A stretch of DNA of 64,000 nucleotides from Odontesthes bonariensis (taxonomy: Eukaryota; Chordata; Actinopteri; Atheriniformes; Atherinopsidae). Positions 23,301 through 61,170 of the stretch are shown here, piece by piece. The DNA lies in assembly GCF_027942865.1 (NCBI RefSeq), contig NC_134515.1, positions 12,915,339 to 12,979,338 on the forward strand. Direction: 5' to 3'. Below the pieces are notes generated by a model. The model ran no database searches. It saw only the letters and a program-made list of their open reading frames with translations, and had not been told where the DNA came from. The number at the start of each line of letters is the position of its first letter. Position 1 is the stretch's first letter. The position numbers and the translations under genes are program-made.

Positions 23301-26300
23301 AGTCTCTTAAAACTGTAAACCCTGTCCTGGTTTTCTACCAAGAGCAAAGGTCTAATCTATTTTAGGCTGTTCCCTTTGTCTTTTGTTGTTGCTTCTAAAT
23401 ACATAATGTGCACTATTCGGTTAACACTGGGATTTTTAGAAGTGTAATGCAACTACAAAGGTTTAAATGTTAAAAATATCATGGAATGTAGAAAGGAAGA
23501 GTAGCTGCACTCTCTGGGATGCTTTGAAACATTAAATTATTGGTATTTTGCTTTTTTAACCATAAGTAGACGAAAACTTCTCTCAATTGTGGTTATGTCT
23601 GCCACAATTATATATATTTGTGTATATCAGACGGTCTAGTCCTGTTGGAATCAGGCCAGTAGCTTCTGAGGCAGTGACTGGTTTCATGCAGTTGGTTTTG
23701 TACCAGCAGTGAGGGCTGAAATGGAGACAGGCAGCAGCATAGAGACTGTGGGTTTTCCTTGGTGTGTTATTTAAAAACTTGCACTGTTTCTGTAAATGCC
23801 CCATTTTAAACTGCTGAGTCAACAAACGGTGCGCAGAGACCGACAATCACTCGACTGCTGCTCATACACAGATGCCTTTAAGGCAGCGAGCCCACAGCAG
23901 ACTTTACAAAGAGTAGCACCATGATAATGAAACAGAAATAGAAACAGGCTAATATATCATCAAAACATCCAAAAAATTAAACAAAATTAAAAAAAAATAA
24001 TTTACTTTCCAGAAAAATAACCCTTGATATAAAAAAGTTTATATATCGTTTATACTACATCCTCCTATATCTGTTAATCATTTTGTCTCTCCTTCACTGT
24101 GATGCATTACTTTATTGCAACTTTAGTACTGATTGTAATTATGTGCATAAAACAATCTTACTCATTAAAAATAGGCTGCTTGGTTTGTGTGTTTTTCCTA
24201 TGGAGTCCAATTTTGGTGTGAGCTGATTAACAGGCGATCCAGCAGGCACTTTGATCAGTTGATTAATTACAAATACAATGACACACCAAGCAAATAGATA
24301 GGAGGAACAGCATGTAATAAAAACCCTTTCAAATATGATTGTTTTCAATTCATGGTATTTTTCACGTTTTCCGTTTACTAAAAAGACTTTGTAGTTGTGT
24401 CAGTCCTCATGTAACATCTTTAGTCTTCCACATCTTTTCCAAATTTCTCTCGGATGATTCGACATCATCCTCTTTTTATGATCTTGGAACTACTATTTAA
24501 GACAAAGTAAAACATACAGTGCATTTCTAATTTAGAAAGTCAACTTGACCAAAGTTTGTAAGTGAAGTATATAGAAAAACCCTGAAAAAAAAATTGTATT
24601 TCTTGAAAGAAGTAAAAACTTTCAGTGCAACTTTTTAGTGCTAAAAGAAGGATGGATGTATGTGAAGGAACAGTGGTGCAGATGAAGGAAGTGACAGGAG
24701 AGTATTTTTAAACTAACCCCCATCATCAGACCAGGGAATGATGCAGTGATACAGATGAAGAATCTACAGTATACACAAAACACACACATGCTTTGAGCAA
24801 CGACCTTGAATCTTTTCTCTGAGTAAAGACTGTTTTGATGGAGTTTAGATTTTTGGGTCAATCATAAGAATTTTAGCAGATTACGTTTGGCTGTATCTGC
24901 AATGCACATTTGATTCTGGCTTTTTTCCAACTTTTCCTACCTAAATGAAGCATAGAGGGTATGGATGGACTGATGGACCATGTTTTTGATGAGGTATCAA
25001 CTGCGTATATCAGATTCCAAAAGCTGGATTAGTTGTGCTAAGAGAAAAAGGGGAAAAAAAGCAAATAAAAACATTTCTATTTGATGTCCTGTGAACTTAG
25101 CATATGGGATCTCAGTTCGACTTTACAACCTAACAGGAATGGTTCCTAAATGGTGTAACCAACTGAGTGATTTCACAACAGTGCGCTGTAGGACTGTACA
25201 TGTTTTCAGCAGATCATCACCCAGAAGTTTTAAAATAAATCTTGACATCCGAGGAGTTGCATCTCAGACTGCCTGCTAAAACAAATTCAAACCAAAATAT
25301 TCATTTAATAACCAGTCTCTGAAGAAAACGTCTTACATTTACAAGGCTTAAGTCATGGCTTCAATGTCCCCAAATGTCCCCATATTTATGGTCAAAGTCT
25401 TTTTATAACTTAACAAGCCTGAAGAGCTTTGTGCTGTTTAGGTTTGCTAATAAATAACATTGGTAGGAGGTTCTCTCTGGAAATCAGCTTGACGATCTTA
25501 ATTATAGAGCCTTTAAGTCCCAACATTCTTCATTCAAGTCCAAGACTGGTCATGCTGGGAAACACAGCCCAACACTCTTTAAGGTTTTCCTTTTGTGTAC
25601 TAATAAGAGACACTGTAAACTTGTCAGTAATGTGTAATTCAGATCCACGTTGGAGACACTCGCTGGAATGTTATTGTGCTAATCAATCGAAGCGGGATAA
25701 TTTTCCAGCACAGCATCTGCGTTTTGTGACAAGTTACAGAGAGAGTCTTTCTCTGCAGAAACCCCTCTGGAGCAATCAATGGAGCTTTCCATCAGATAAC
25801 ATCTCACACACTGATTGTTTCAGAGCTGCAAACACAACGTAAAAGATCTTTCAAGCTGTGACGGATGTCTTCTCCGTAGTTTTATAGCTCCCAAAGAAAA
25901 CCATGGACTTTATACTTCAAATTGTGACTGCATGCTGTCTTTCCACCTTGCCTATTTGTACATCTAATATGGCTGCTTGTTTAACAGCATGATGGCAAGA
26001 TGATATTAACAAGGTGCATGATCTGGCCCTTAGCAGAACTTAGTTTTTAGTACCTTTTATTCTGCATGTTGGAGGTTGTGTTTTGTAGGTCCAGTCCTGA
26101 CATCTTTGTTTAAACTGTTTGTATCTTCTCAGTTTATTCTTGTATAGTTGGAGTGTTAAACTGTATCTGTGTTTTCTGTCCTGCTGGTAGTTAGGTGATG
26201 GTCTGATCTGTACTTGGCATCAGAGTGATACAGTCCAAGACAGGTGTAATACTGCCTGGCCTCTGTGAGTTTGTGTTTGTGAATGCGTGCAGGTGGCAGT

Positions 26301-26509
26301 AGTTTTGTGAGGCAGCCCGTGCAGTGTGCTAGCAGTCAGTGTATGTCGTGTTTGGCAGTGTGCCTGTGTGGCAGGTTGTAGGTGTGCATGTACATTTGGT
26401 GATGTGAGAGGCGTTGTTTTTTTGGCAGTTGTGTTTGTGAGGAAGTGGTGTTGCTTTGTGTCTTCCTATCTGCTGTGTGTCTTTGCATGGGACAGTAGAG
26501 GTGTTGTTG
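20381..26509 (-). other. possible long 3' UTR and flank of mtcl2
   Basis: About 6 kb directly downstream of the mtcl2 stop has no recognised transposon and no supported ORF. It holds many short AU-rich stretches and several minus-strand AATAAA hexamers. Those nearest the stop are at 26133-26138 and 26056-26061; others lie further away, including near 24110, 22576 and 20457. Human MTCL2 transcripts have a long 3' UTR, so transcription may run far into this region, but the end cannot be set from sequence. Confidence 0.4.
26056..26138 (-). promoter_or_regulatory. candidate proximal poly(A) signals of mtcl2
   Basis: AATAAA on the minus strand at 26133-26138 and 26056-26061, about 370-450 nt after the stop codon. 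Whether they are used is unknown. Confidence 0.35.
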
Positions 26510-51875
<25,366 letters not shown>

Positions 51876-52708
51876 CTGCAGCAGAGACACAAGGACACTG
51901 TCATTAGTGAGATGTTGCACCTCTTCGGTTTTAACGAGTGAATTCAGTCAGACATAGAGGGGAAAGCAAGTAGACAACTTGTGGCTTGAGGAAATTCTTA
52001 TTTTTTTCTCTCATGAAACATTTGAGACACAAAGAGGAAAAATAAACTACTAAATCTGTTATTTCCTTAATAATTTACATTACTAGGAAGCCAGTAAAAC
52101 TAAATATCTCTGACTATTCCTTGCATTTCTATGACAGGTTTCAGCGCTGACATGGGTGTACTTGATGGTAGATTCCTTCGAAACAATGCATTATGGTATA
52201 TATCTGCTGGGTTCGTGGCCATCAATTTTACATTACTTTTCAGGGTGCACTGTGGGATACTTAGAGTCAGCTATATGGGGTATATTAAATCTCCCTATAT
52301 GCTCAGACAGCAATATAAAATTGCAAACTCACCATATAGTGGACTATGTAGTAAGTGATTCTGAACACAGTCTACATCAGAGAGGTGTGAACCTTATCAA
52401 AGAGCCACAAAACATCAACAGAGCTACAGAAAAAAGATGCACTCACACACAAATACAGAAAGTATCAAAGATGTTATGCGTCCTCTCCCCCATGAGCTGA
52501 GCCCAATATGTCATTGCTATGGTGATGTCGATCATTCCCATGGTGATGTTTGAGCACCACCGATAAGAGCACAGAATTACAGCTGAGGTGAGGTGGATGT
52601 AAAGTGAGTGACGATAGAGACACACACGCCACCATCTGTTCAGTATCTGCCCAGTGAACCAGACCCTCATAAATTATCATTCCTTCTCTTCAGAGCCAAA
52701 ACCAGTCA

Positions 52709-52786
<78 letters not shown>
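52709..52786. repeat. (CA)n microsatellite
   Basis: An uninterrupted CA/TG repeat of about 38 units, likely polymorphic. Confidence 0.97.
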
Positions 52787-52788
<2 letters not shown>

Positions 52789-52971
52789 AGGATAGACAAG
52801 CGCAAGTAACAAATTTCATCTGGCTCAGTCCGTTCCCATGGAAACAGGCTACCCTCTCTGCAACGAACCACCAACAACAAAAGAAAGAATTGAGGAACGG
52901 ATGATAGAAAATAATGTAAAAGGTAGTGAGAAAAATATTAAGATATAACAGTAATTAAAATGTGAAATCCC

Positions 52972-53000
52972 CCCCCCCCCCCAAAAAAAAAAAAAAAACT
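52972..53000. repeat. poly-C / poly-A tract
   Basis: A run of about 11 C followed, after a CC-AA junction, by about 17 A. Confidence 0.85.
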
Positions 53001-56000
53001 GGGATTGTTAAAATAACACACCTACCCTACTAACTATAAATCAAATACAGCACCTACACAATTAACTATAACTATAAAGTACTTATGAAGGAATAACCTC
53101 ACACACTCTAAAGACAATGCATACACATTATTGTAGCCATGTAGCCCCGATATGAGCCCCATGTAGCCACATCATTTACCATAAAACAAAACAGTTTAAT
53201 CAGATTTTTTTCTGATTTTGTTTTTCAGTGATTTTCACAATATACTCCTATTTACAGTAATTGTGGGTGCCATAAACAAGGGCAGCTGTGCGTAATGGCT
53301 GTGGAAGACCTCTCTAATGAGACTTTTGATGAAGGAAAAATTTTTGCAGATCGTTCTGATTTTCTCATCAGCCTCCACTGAGCTGTTTAGGAAAACAGAA
53401 AACATATCAAAACAGGACTTGTTGGTCCCCCACTGAAGCACTGATGTAAAGTATGAGCTGAAGTGTGTCCTGGCTGCTGGTTTACAATCCAACCATTTCT
53501 TTTTTTTTTTTTTACATATGCAGGGTCCTTCGCTTCAAACTTACAGATTGCTTTTAACTTTTTATCCCAGCAGTTTTTGCTCTGTTTGTTATTACAGAAC
53601 TGAGATCTCTGCTTCACTGCTGAGTATCTCAGTTTTATAAACAGTGGAATTGTACTTCTCTCTCTCACTGTTGCTTTAATTATGCCTCTGCAGTGGTGGT
53701 GCAAATGATTTCTTGATATGTAAATGACAATATCGACATCCATTAATGGCTAAAAATGCAAGTGGAGATCAACTTAATGCACGTGTGTATAGTTTCTCGA
53801 TGACTGAGACTTTTAAAGAGAACCGTACGTACACACAGCGAAATATGGCGAAAAGTATGAATATGCACATTTCCGTGTTTAGTCATGATTCTACAAAATG
53901 TTTTATGCATCTGGACTCCGGTGTGGTGGAGTGCAACGTTAGCATGAAGGGTATTTGCTTATTTGCCCGATTTCTCTGTCACTCCCCACCCTCCCCTCTT
54001 CCCATCTCTTTATTCTCTCTATCCTCTCTGCCCTCTTGTTCGTCCTCTCCACGCTCTCACCCCTCATTCCTGTTTGGGCCATTTTCCGACCACTTTATTT
54101 TTCATCTCCCACTGTCCTCTCCTCACCCTCTCTCATACAAGTTTATCAGGGGGAAAGCGGCCGATTAGTGGATCGAAACTCACTGATCAATAAGACTGCC
54201 TGATAATGGAGCCATTGATTCTGGCTGCACACATATCGGATCTATTGGATCAGGACTTCAGCTGAGCGACTATACTGCGACTCTGGAATAGCCAAGAAGA
54301 AGAAAAAAAAAAAAAAAATCAGCTAAATCTGACATACTGTCGTCTGAATTGTTATTCGTCACTTTTGCAAGGTACATGTGGTGAGAATGTAAGAATATTG
54401 CCAGATTATGTCGAAAATTAGGGCCATCAAGGGCTGCAGTGTGCAGCTTTTTACAGGAAGAGGACAATCAATTTATGTTAACAACAAGGGTCAGAAGCAG
54501 TCAGTCCCTTTAAACAGGCCTTTTACAGAGCAGACATCCGAACGTTTCACATCACAGTATCAGCGTTCTTTGCAAATGTCCCAGTAAAACCATGACAAGG
54601 GAGCCAATGTGTATAAAAGTAGGACCCTTAAACTGAAGCAGAAACATGAAATTCAGTCATATTCAATAAAACGTACACCTGTGTCTTCCCTGTTTTGCAT
54701 GGGTACGTAAGTTTGTCATTTTGGGATTTTAAATAAACGCATTCAACCCTGCTTCACCTGCGTTTTTGCCATCTGGAAGGCAACACAATTTGCTGTAAAG
54801 GACACCTTATGTCAAACAGTAGCTTTTTTTTAGCTTCCAGCAAACTGGATTGGCTCAGTGTACAGTATTACATACTATAATATACAAAATAGTAGTGAAC
54901 TAGTAATGCGATAGCTCAGCAGCTTGAACCACAAATAACTGAAACAGTCTGTCAAATACTTTTGTGCCAGTTTTCAACCAATTTAACCAGGTAAAACTTG
55001 AGGTTTCCCTTAGAAAAATAAATAAATCATTATTAAACCAAAGCATTCTTTGAAAAGAGCCCTCTATAGCCTGAGGGTATTCTGAGGAACTTGTTACATC
55101 CAATAAAACCTCCATTTCACAGCCTCTGAAGAGACCGAACAAAAAACTAAATATGATGAAGATTAATGAAAACGTTCAAGGTTTTACTCTCCTCCAAGTG
55201 GTTCTTTTCACAGGCAATGTGCACACCTAACCTAAGGTATGCCTGGAAATGTTAATTATTTATAATGTAGAAGCCCCCACACTGTGACCAGAGCACAGCT
55301 CTCATGTTTCTGAGCCTGCATGTCTACAGTTACATAGCAGATAAGATAACAAGTTGACTTTCATGCTATCTGATGACATATTGAACAGTTTCTGATGGTC
55401 GCCCTCATAGCTATTCTAGCAGCAGCAAAGGTTCTGTCAGGATTAATTTCACAATAACCCCACTATTAATTCACTGCTCTCGAAACGCTATTGGGATGGG
55501 AGATGGAAAACACACCGAGAAAGGACTACAGAGAGTGGTTTAACATCTATAATGAAGAAAACTGCAGTATTAGGATCTGTCCACAATATAACAAACACAC
55601 ATTTGTTTTTCTTTACCATAGACAATCAATTTTCTCATTAAATGGCTGGTTTTATGCTAAATATAATCCATTTATTCATTTTGTTTTCTCGTTAAAATGA
55701 AGGCAGGAAGAAAAAGAGAAAACAGATTGTCAAAGACAAGAATGTCATCATGACTGATCTGTTGGATGAAGGGAAACTGATCAGGACAGCAAGGAAAAGT
55801 GGAAGAAATGGTCAGCAACATGGATACCAGAAGCAAAAATGAGGACAGCGTTTAAAAAAAAAAAAAAGGGAGAGTGAAAGAGAGATATGTTGTCATTTCT
55901 GTCATGGATAAGGAGTCGCAGCAGTATGAATTCTCCTCCTTCCAATCCAATCTGATCTGCAGCTGAAAAAAATGTGACACATGGGTCTACAGAGCAGGGC

Positions 56001-56446
56001 CGGATCACACACACCGACAGCCCTGATCATACGCCCAGAGGAACATAAGTCTGGGAAAGGACGGTCACAAATGTCAACATGGTGTCTCAATGAGGACAGG
56101 AAAACCCAAAAAACATGACTCAACTGAACCAAAAGAAAATCCCGAAACTCTGGGTGTGGCAATGCAATGACCTCTGTGAGGCTATGAAACTGCAAACAGG
56201 GAGCAAATGAGGACAGCATGCAGTGGAAGCAATGATGAAGCAGCAGCCTGTATCCAGAAATATGAAGTTTGTTCGTGAGGAGATAAAAAACAACTTCCTG
56301 CTACCTCCACAGATAAAATACGAAACCCCAACATCAACAGAAAAGCAGCCCACACACTGATAAAAGTATTCAAAGTGTCGAGTTAAGATGTTTATGACAG
56401 TGTGTGAGTGACAGACTGAAGCAAATTATTTCTGAAGGGAAATGCA

Positions 56447-56466
56447 TTTTTTTTTTTTTTTTTTTT
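56447..56466. repeat. T20 homopolymer
   Basis: Twenty consecutive T on the plus strand, followed by ACAG. Confidence 0.9.
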
Positions 56467-58054
56467 ACAGCCGAGTTGTTTTCTCATTTTTTTAAGCTGT
56501 GTTTCATGATTCGGCTTTTAACTTAAGTTTCCCCACCAAGGAGCAGTTACCAGTTTGGACATTATACATTACAACATGACAAAGTAACACGTTTTCATAT
56601 TTAGTGGTCTGCACCCAGGGACCTGCATACTTATTTTATTGTATGTTATTCTAAAGAATATAGGAGTACGGATACTTCAATAAATAAGATATTAAGTCTG
56701 ATTGGTTAAAGGGAAAAATAAACATGCACAGAAACATAGTATAGACCTCGAGAAAGAAAATGTATTCATTTCAAGTGAATGTAGCACTGTAACAAAGAAT
56801 TGCCACAATGCAGCACACAAATGATTGTATAACCAGTTTGTGTAAAAAAAGACTAGAGGGTAGTAGAAAGTAATGGAGGAGTGTCATAGGGGAGAGTTGA
56901 GGATAATTAGATCACACCACCCTTCCTAGAGCTGCATACAAAACACAGCAAAGCAGAGCCGCAGAGTTAGCCTCCACTTACTCTAAAGGGAGTTAATTAA
57001 TAAGGACGGAAAGGTAATCAATCACATTTTTTTCCTCTCGGTTTTGGACAGAAGTTGCCCCGCATTAGTAAGAAAACAGAATGAATAAGCAGAGATTATG
57101 TTTAGCACAAATTTGGGCCTTAACTGAGAAAAAAATGATCAAATGACTATCAAAAAGAAACACAAATGGGTATTTGTTGTATTGTGGACAGATCCTAATA
57201 CTGCACTTTTCTTCATTGTAGATGCTAAGCAGCTCTTACCAGTTGTTTGCAGGCAGAGTAAAGCAGCTCAGAGCACAGCAGAACAGAGTAGATAAGACGA
57301 AAGCAACACCAGTGTTTCCCCCAAATCCCCAGTCTGCTCAGCTCATTATGACACACTCACACACTGCTTCCACACGCTGCAGTGTCTCTCACACTTTAAC
57401 ACACATTTTGTGAAAACAGTATAACACCCTGAAGTGCTGAAGTGGAAAATAATCAGCCAATTTGCTGTCAATCCTCTGAGTGGGTCTCTTTGTCTGCTGT
57501 GGTGCCCGGACCGAAGGCTAGTAATGAAATCGATCCCAGTGTTTTTCTTCCAGCTGTTTATAAAATTAACCATGCTGTGGTTTCATGTGCTCTAATTATT
57601 AAGCATATTTTACTTCAGCATAGCTATTCAGCAAACCATGCTGCCGTTGAAATTTGGCAGTTGCATGATTTTCTCGCATCTATTGTGATTTAACTATAAT
57701 TTGTAAAGCAACAACACTTCAGCAGAGTAATGCAGAAATACTGACATTGGAAAAAAATGTTAATGAGAAACAAAAATAAAATACATTTACTGTGACCGTT
57801 TGAAAAGCTGCTGTTATTTCAGGTGCACATGATGTGCCATTACAAAGAAAAAGCCTTTACATTAAGTTATAGTAGCCAGATTGGCCTAAAGCAGCAATTT
57901 CAAGATGATGGCGCATTAAATTGTATAAATTGTCGTTGGTATTCATGCTATAAGAGTGCAAGAGCCTAAGAGTGTAGCTGCGAAACCGCTGATAGTACCA
58001 AACAGGGACATTCTCATGAATAAAACTTTCCTTTGCCAAATGAGGGTTGTGTAA

Positions 58055-58172
58055 TTCTGTGATGGATTGGCGACTTTTTCCAGGGTGTACCCCACCTCTC
58101 ACCCATTTGCAGCTGGGATAGGCTTCAGACCCCCCTGAATTGGATTAAGCGGTTGTAGAAAATGAATGGATG
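58055..58172 (+). mobile_element. 3' end of SINE with ATGG tail, second copy
   Basis: Contains CCAGGGTGTACCCCACCTCT, AGCTGGGATAGGCTTCAG and GAAAATGAATGGATGGG. These blocks are in the same order as the 3' half of the complete element at 10499-10866. The tRNA-like head is missing, so it is 5'-truncated and diverged. Confidence 0.72.
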
Positions 58173-59648
58173 GGTTGTATTATTTAATCCTCTGAAGGTT
58201 TATTTACATTCCATCACTTGGATACAGAAGAAAACAGTGGTACTCTACTTTGCACCTGGACAAGAGTGGGCAGCACAGGTCAAGAACGAATTACAAAGGC
58301 CCAACAGATTTTACAATCTCTTTACAAACCATTCACGGCTACATGTGAATTCTGCTGTAACCTCTGTCTCTTTGCTTTCACACCATTACCCCTTGTACTA
58401 ACATTTTGACAGGGAAGTCTTGAGGACAGAGGGATAAAGGGCTGAATGAGAAAATGGGAACATGAACAGACACGCACACGAGAGAAGAACAGATCAAGGG
58501 GAAAGCTGAGTTGGGGAGTAAGTAAAATGGAGCGACTGCATCATGCGCAGAAACGGAGAGATAAGGAGGAGGAGCAGATATGCAGACCCAAAATAATCAA
58601 TCTAAATGTCTCTGGTGCCTCGGTTGTCTGGGAGATAAGGTTGTGCCCCAACAGACTGACAGGGACAGAAAATTATAAATCAGGTGTTTCCCCCTACCTG
58701 ACATGCAGTAGAACAATACAAATGCAAATGTACATTTAGTCATGTTACATCCAGCAACAGAATATCCAGAGTCATTTTACAGTAGCCGCTGGAGGCCTAC
58801 ATGCGTTTATTTTTCCTGCTGTGACGGATGTTTGATTGACAATAAAACTGCACAATGCGGAAAATGTTACTTCTTAAGACTAAATGAACTCCCATGTTAG
58901 TGAATTTTATCAATCAGAACAACCAAAATTGCCATGATTACAGCCATCAATCAAATTTCTAGTTTTTAAAACGTATTGGGAACCTTTAAGGTCTGAAAAA
59001 CAGTAAAAAAAAAAACAAATAAAAGTTCTTACTAATTTTATATTCTCTCTACAGGAAATAAGAAAGAGTGGTATACCTCAAGCTTATCGCACAGAAACCT
59101 TTTTATCACCTCTGCTAAGATGGATCATCTTGTCAAACATTGCTGTTAATCAATCTTCTGCAGGTTCAATGATAACCCAGCTTTGAATTAGCCACAGATG
59201 TCTGGTAAATCACTCAAAGCTTCGCTTGTCAGACACACATCCTGCAGCCACTGAAGCTGCACTGGACACACTTCAGTAAAAGCCTATTTCTTATTTTATA
59301 CATTCTATTTAAAATGACTTAGACACTCAGTTGTGCAATGTCTTTAAGTGTTCCCACCATAACTGTTGGCTGAATGAATGATGTAACAAAACATCCGCTT
59401 GTGTGCATCAGTGGAGCAAAAGCCAACAGAGTGAATGGTCAATTAGCATCGCATTAGCATAGCATTAGCACAGCAACAAAGGGCAGCGAGACTGATATGG
59501 CATGGATGTGATGGCGATGCCAGATTGCATTGGAAAAAAGAAACAAGCCCAGACTCCTTCTCCTCTGTTTACTTTCGTTTATCACAAACAATCACACATT
59601 CTGAAATATGAAAACAAAGGATCAGGAATCAAGGAAGAAAATGATACG

Positions 59649-59817
59649 GGAGAGGAGAGGAGAGGAGAGGAGAGGAGAGGAGAGGAGAGGAGAGGAGAGG
59701 AGAGGAGAGGAGAGGAGAGGAGAGGAGAGGAGAGGAGAGGAGAGGAGAGGAGAGGAGAGGAGAGGAGAGGAGAGGAGAGGAGAGGAGAGGAGAGGAGAGG
59801 AGAGGAGAGGAGAGGAG
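59649..59817. repeat. (AGAGG)n pentanucleotide array
   Basis: About 33 near-perfect AGAGG units, pure purine on the plus strand. Both strands are open through the array because a 5-bp unit repeats its codons every 15 bp; these ORFs are not genes. Confidence 0.97.
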
Positions 59818-59938
59818 CATCATTTAAAAATGAAATGAAGGGGGGCAGACAGACAGGAGCAGTTCTTTGTTATCAGAACCACTGCTCATTTCCAGCCTCT
59901 TCCATTAGTGAAAAGCTTGTGCGTCTTTCTGCCAATAA

Positions 59939-59958
59939 GTGTGTGTGTGTGTGTGTGT
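59939..59958. repeat. short (TG)n microsatellite
   Basis: About ten GT units, close to the AGAGG array. Confidence 0.85.
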
Positions 59959-61019
59959 TTTCAGACTCTGCGCTTATTAAGGCAGTGTGTTAGTGGGTGA
60001 CCTTGAGCCAATGAACAACCCGCAAATTTAACATGAATGCTTTATATTAATTTGAATTATTCATACGGTGTACGTTTCGCTGCCACATGGGTATGTGGAG
60101 TGAATATATGTTTATGTGTAGAAAGAACTTTTCGTGTGTTTTTAGGAGAGCGTCCAGCAGTGTTGGAGGCTGAACAGAGCTACCTGTGAAAAAAACAAAA
60201 AACAAACAATAGACAAAGAGGCGGATGGTGTGTATGTGTCAGTGTTTTGGTGTGTGTTTCTAGCAGACGTCTAAACTCCCCACCTCTTTCCTTCCACTAC
60301 TCATTTTGTCCTCAGGGTCCTAAAGCCCCCATCTTTAAATAGCTAATGATCTTCTAACTTAATGTCTGTCTGTTTCCTGTGGCTTTATCGTTTTTTTAAG
60401 AATGAAATGATTGTCAATCATTTTGTTGGTGACTGCGTGCCCACATGCCTCCAGACACAAAGATGGGGCTCCAACATGCTGTTTTCAATTTCCTTATGTG
60501 TTCTGTTTTTTGCAACTTCCATTCCCCTTGGAATTTTAGGGACATTTGTCCAGTATGCTCAGGATGATATTTTCATGACAAATTAGCTCAGCGCATGAAC
60601 AAAAGCATAAAGCAAACAACGTCACAAGGCCAGAGAGGTGTTAGATGGACTGAGGTTGGACTGCAACAACAGGAAAGTCTTTTTAAAATATCAAGTTATG
60701 CTTAACTGCATCTCAAGTCTCTTTTTCCTTGATACTGTCTTCTTTAGGTAAAAACTGTCCACACAATAAGGACAGAGGTGAGTGGGAAATGAATACAGAT
60801 ATAGACAGATCTGTCTATGAGACATCAGACTTCATTTTTATCAATATTTGATAGTGTCATCTCCAGCAAGCAAAGGATGCAGCATCAATTTACATCTCCC
60901 AGCCCCACCCCCACCCCCATATAAATGCATCAGCGACCACAGACTATAATATGTTGCCGTGACGACAGCTTCTGCAGCCTGTTGCCAAAGCACCCCGTTG
61001 GCAGCACATTAATGAAAAG

Positions 61020-61170
61020 ACAGAAACAGGAAGAAGAGGAAGGAAAGGGGTAGAAGTAACTGAGGAGGGGGAGGGAGATGAATGATAAGAGGATGGAGAA
61101 AAGGAGAGAAGGTGAGAAAGTAAGATGGAAGAGAGGAGTGGATGAGGAGGAGGAGAAGGAAGGAGGGTGT
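61020..61170. repeat. purine-rich low-complexity tract
   Basis: Degenerate GGAGGAAGGA-type A/G-rich DNA on the plus strand, similar in texture to the tracts at 39.2 and 41.4 kb. Confidence 0.7.

Noticed and set aside
52608..52904. ORFs of His-Thr or Cys-Val repeats
   Set aside because: Direct translation of the CA microsatellite.
59502..59993. 163-codon ORF with RGEER repeats, and its antisense LLSSP ORF
   Set aside because: Both are produced by the AGAGG microsatellite; flanking residues match nothing and no splice or start context supports them.
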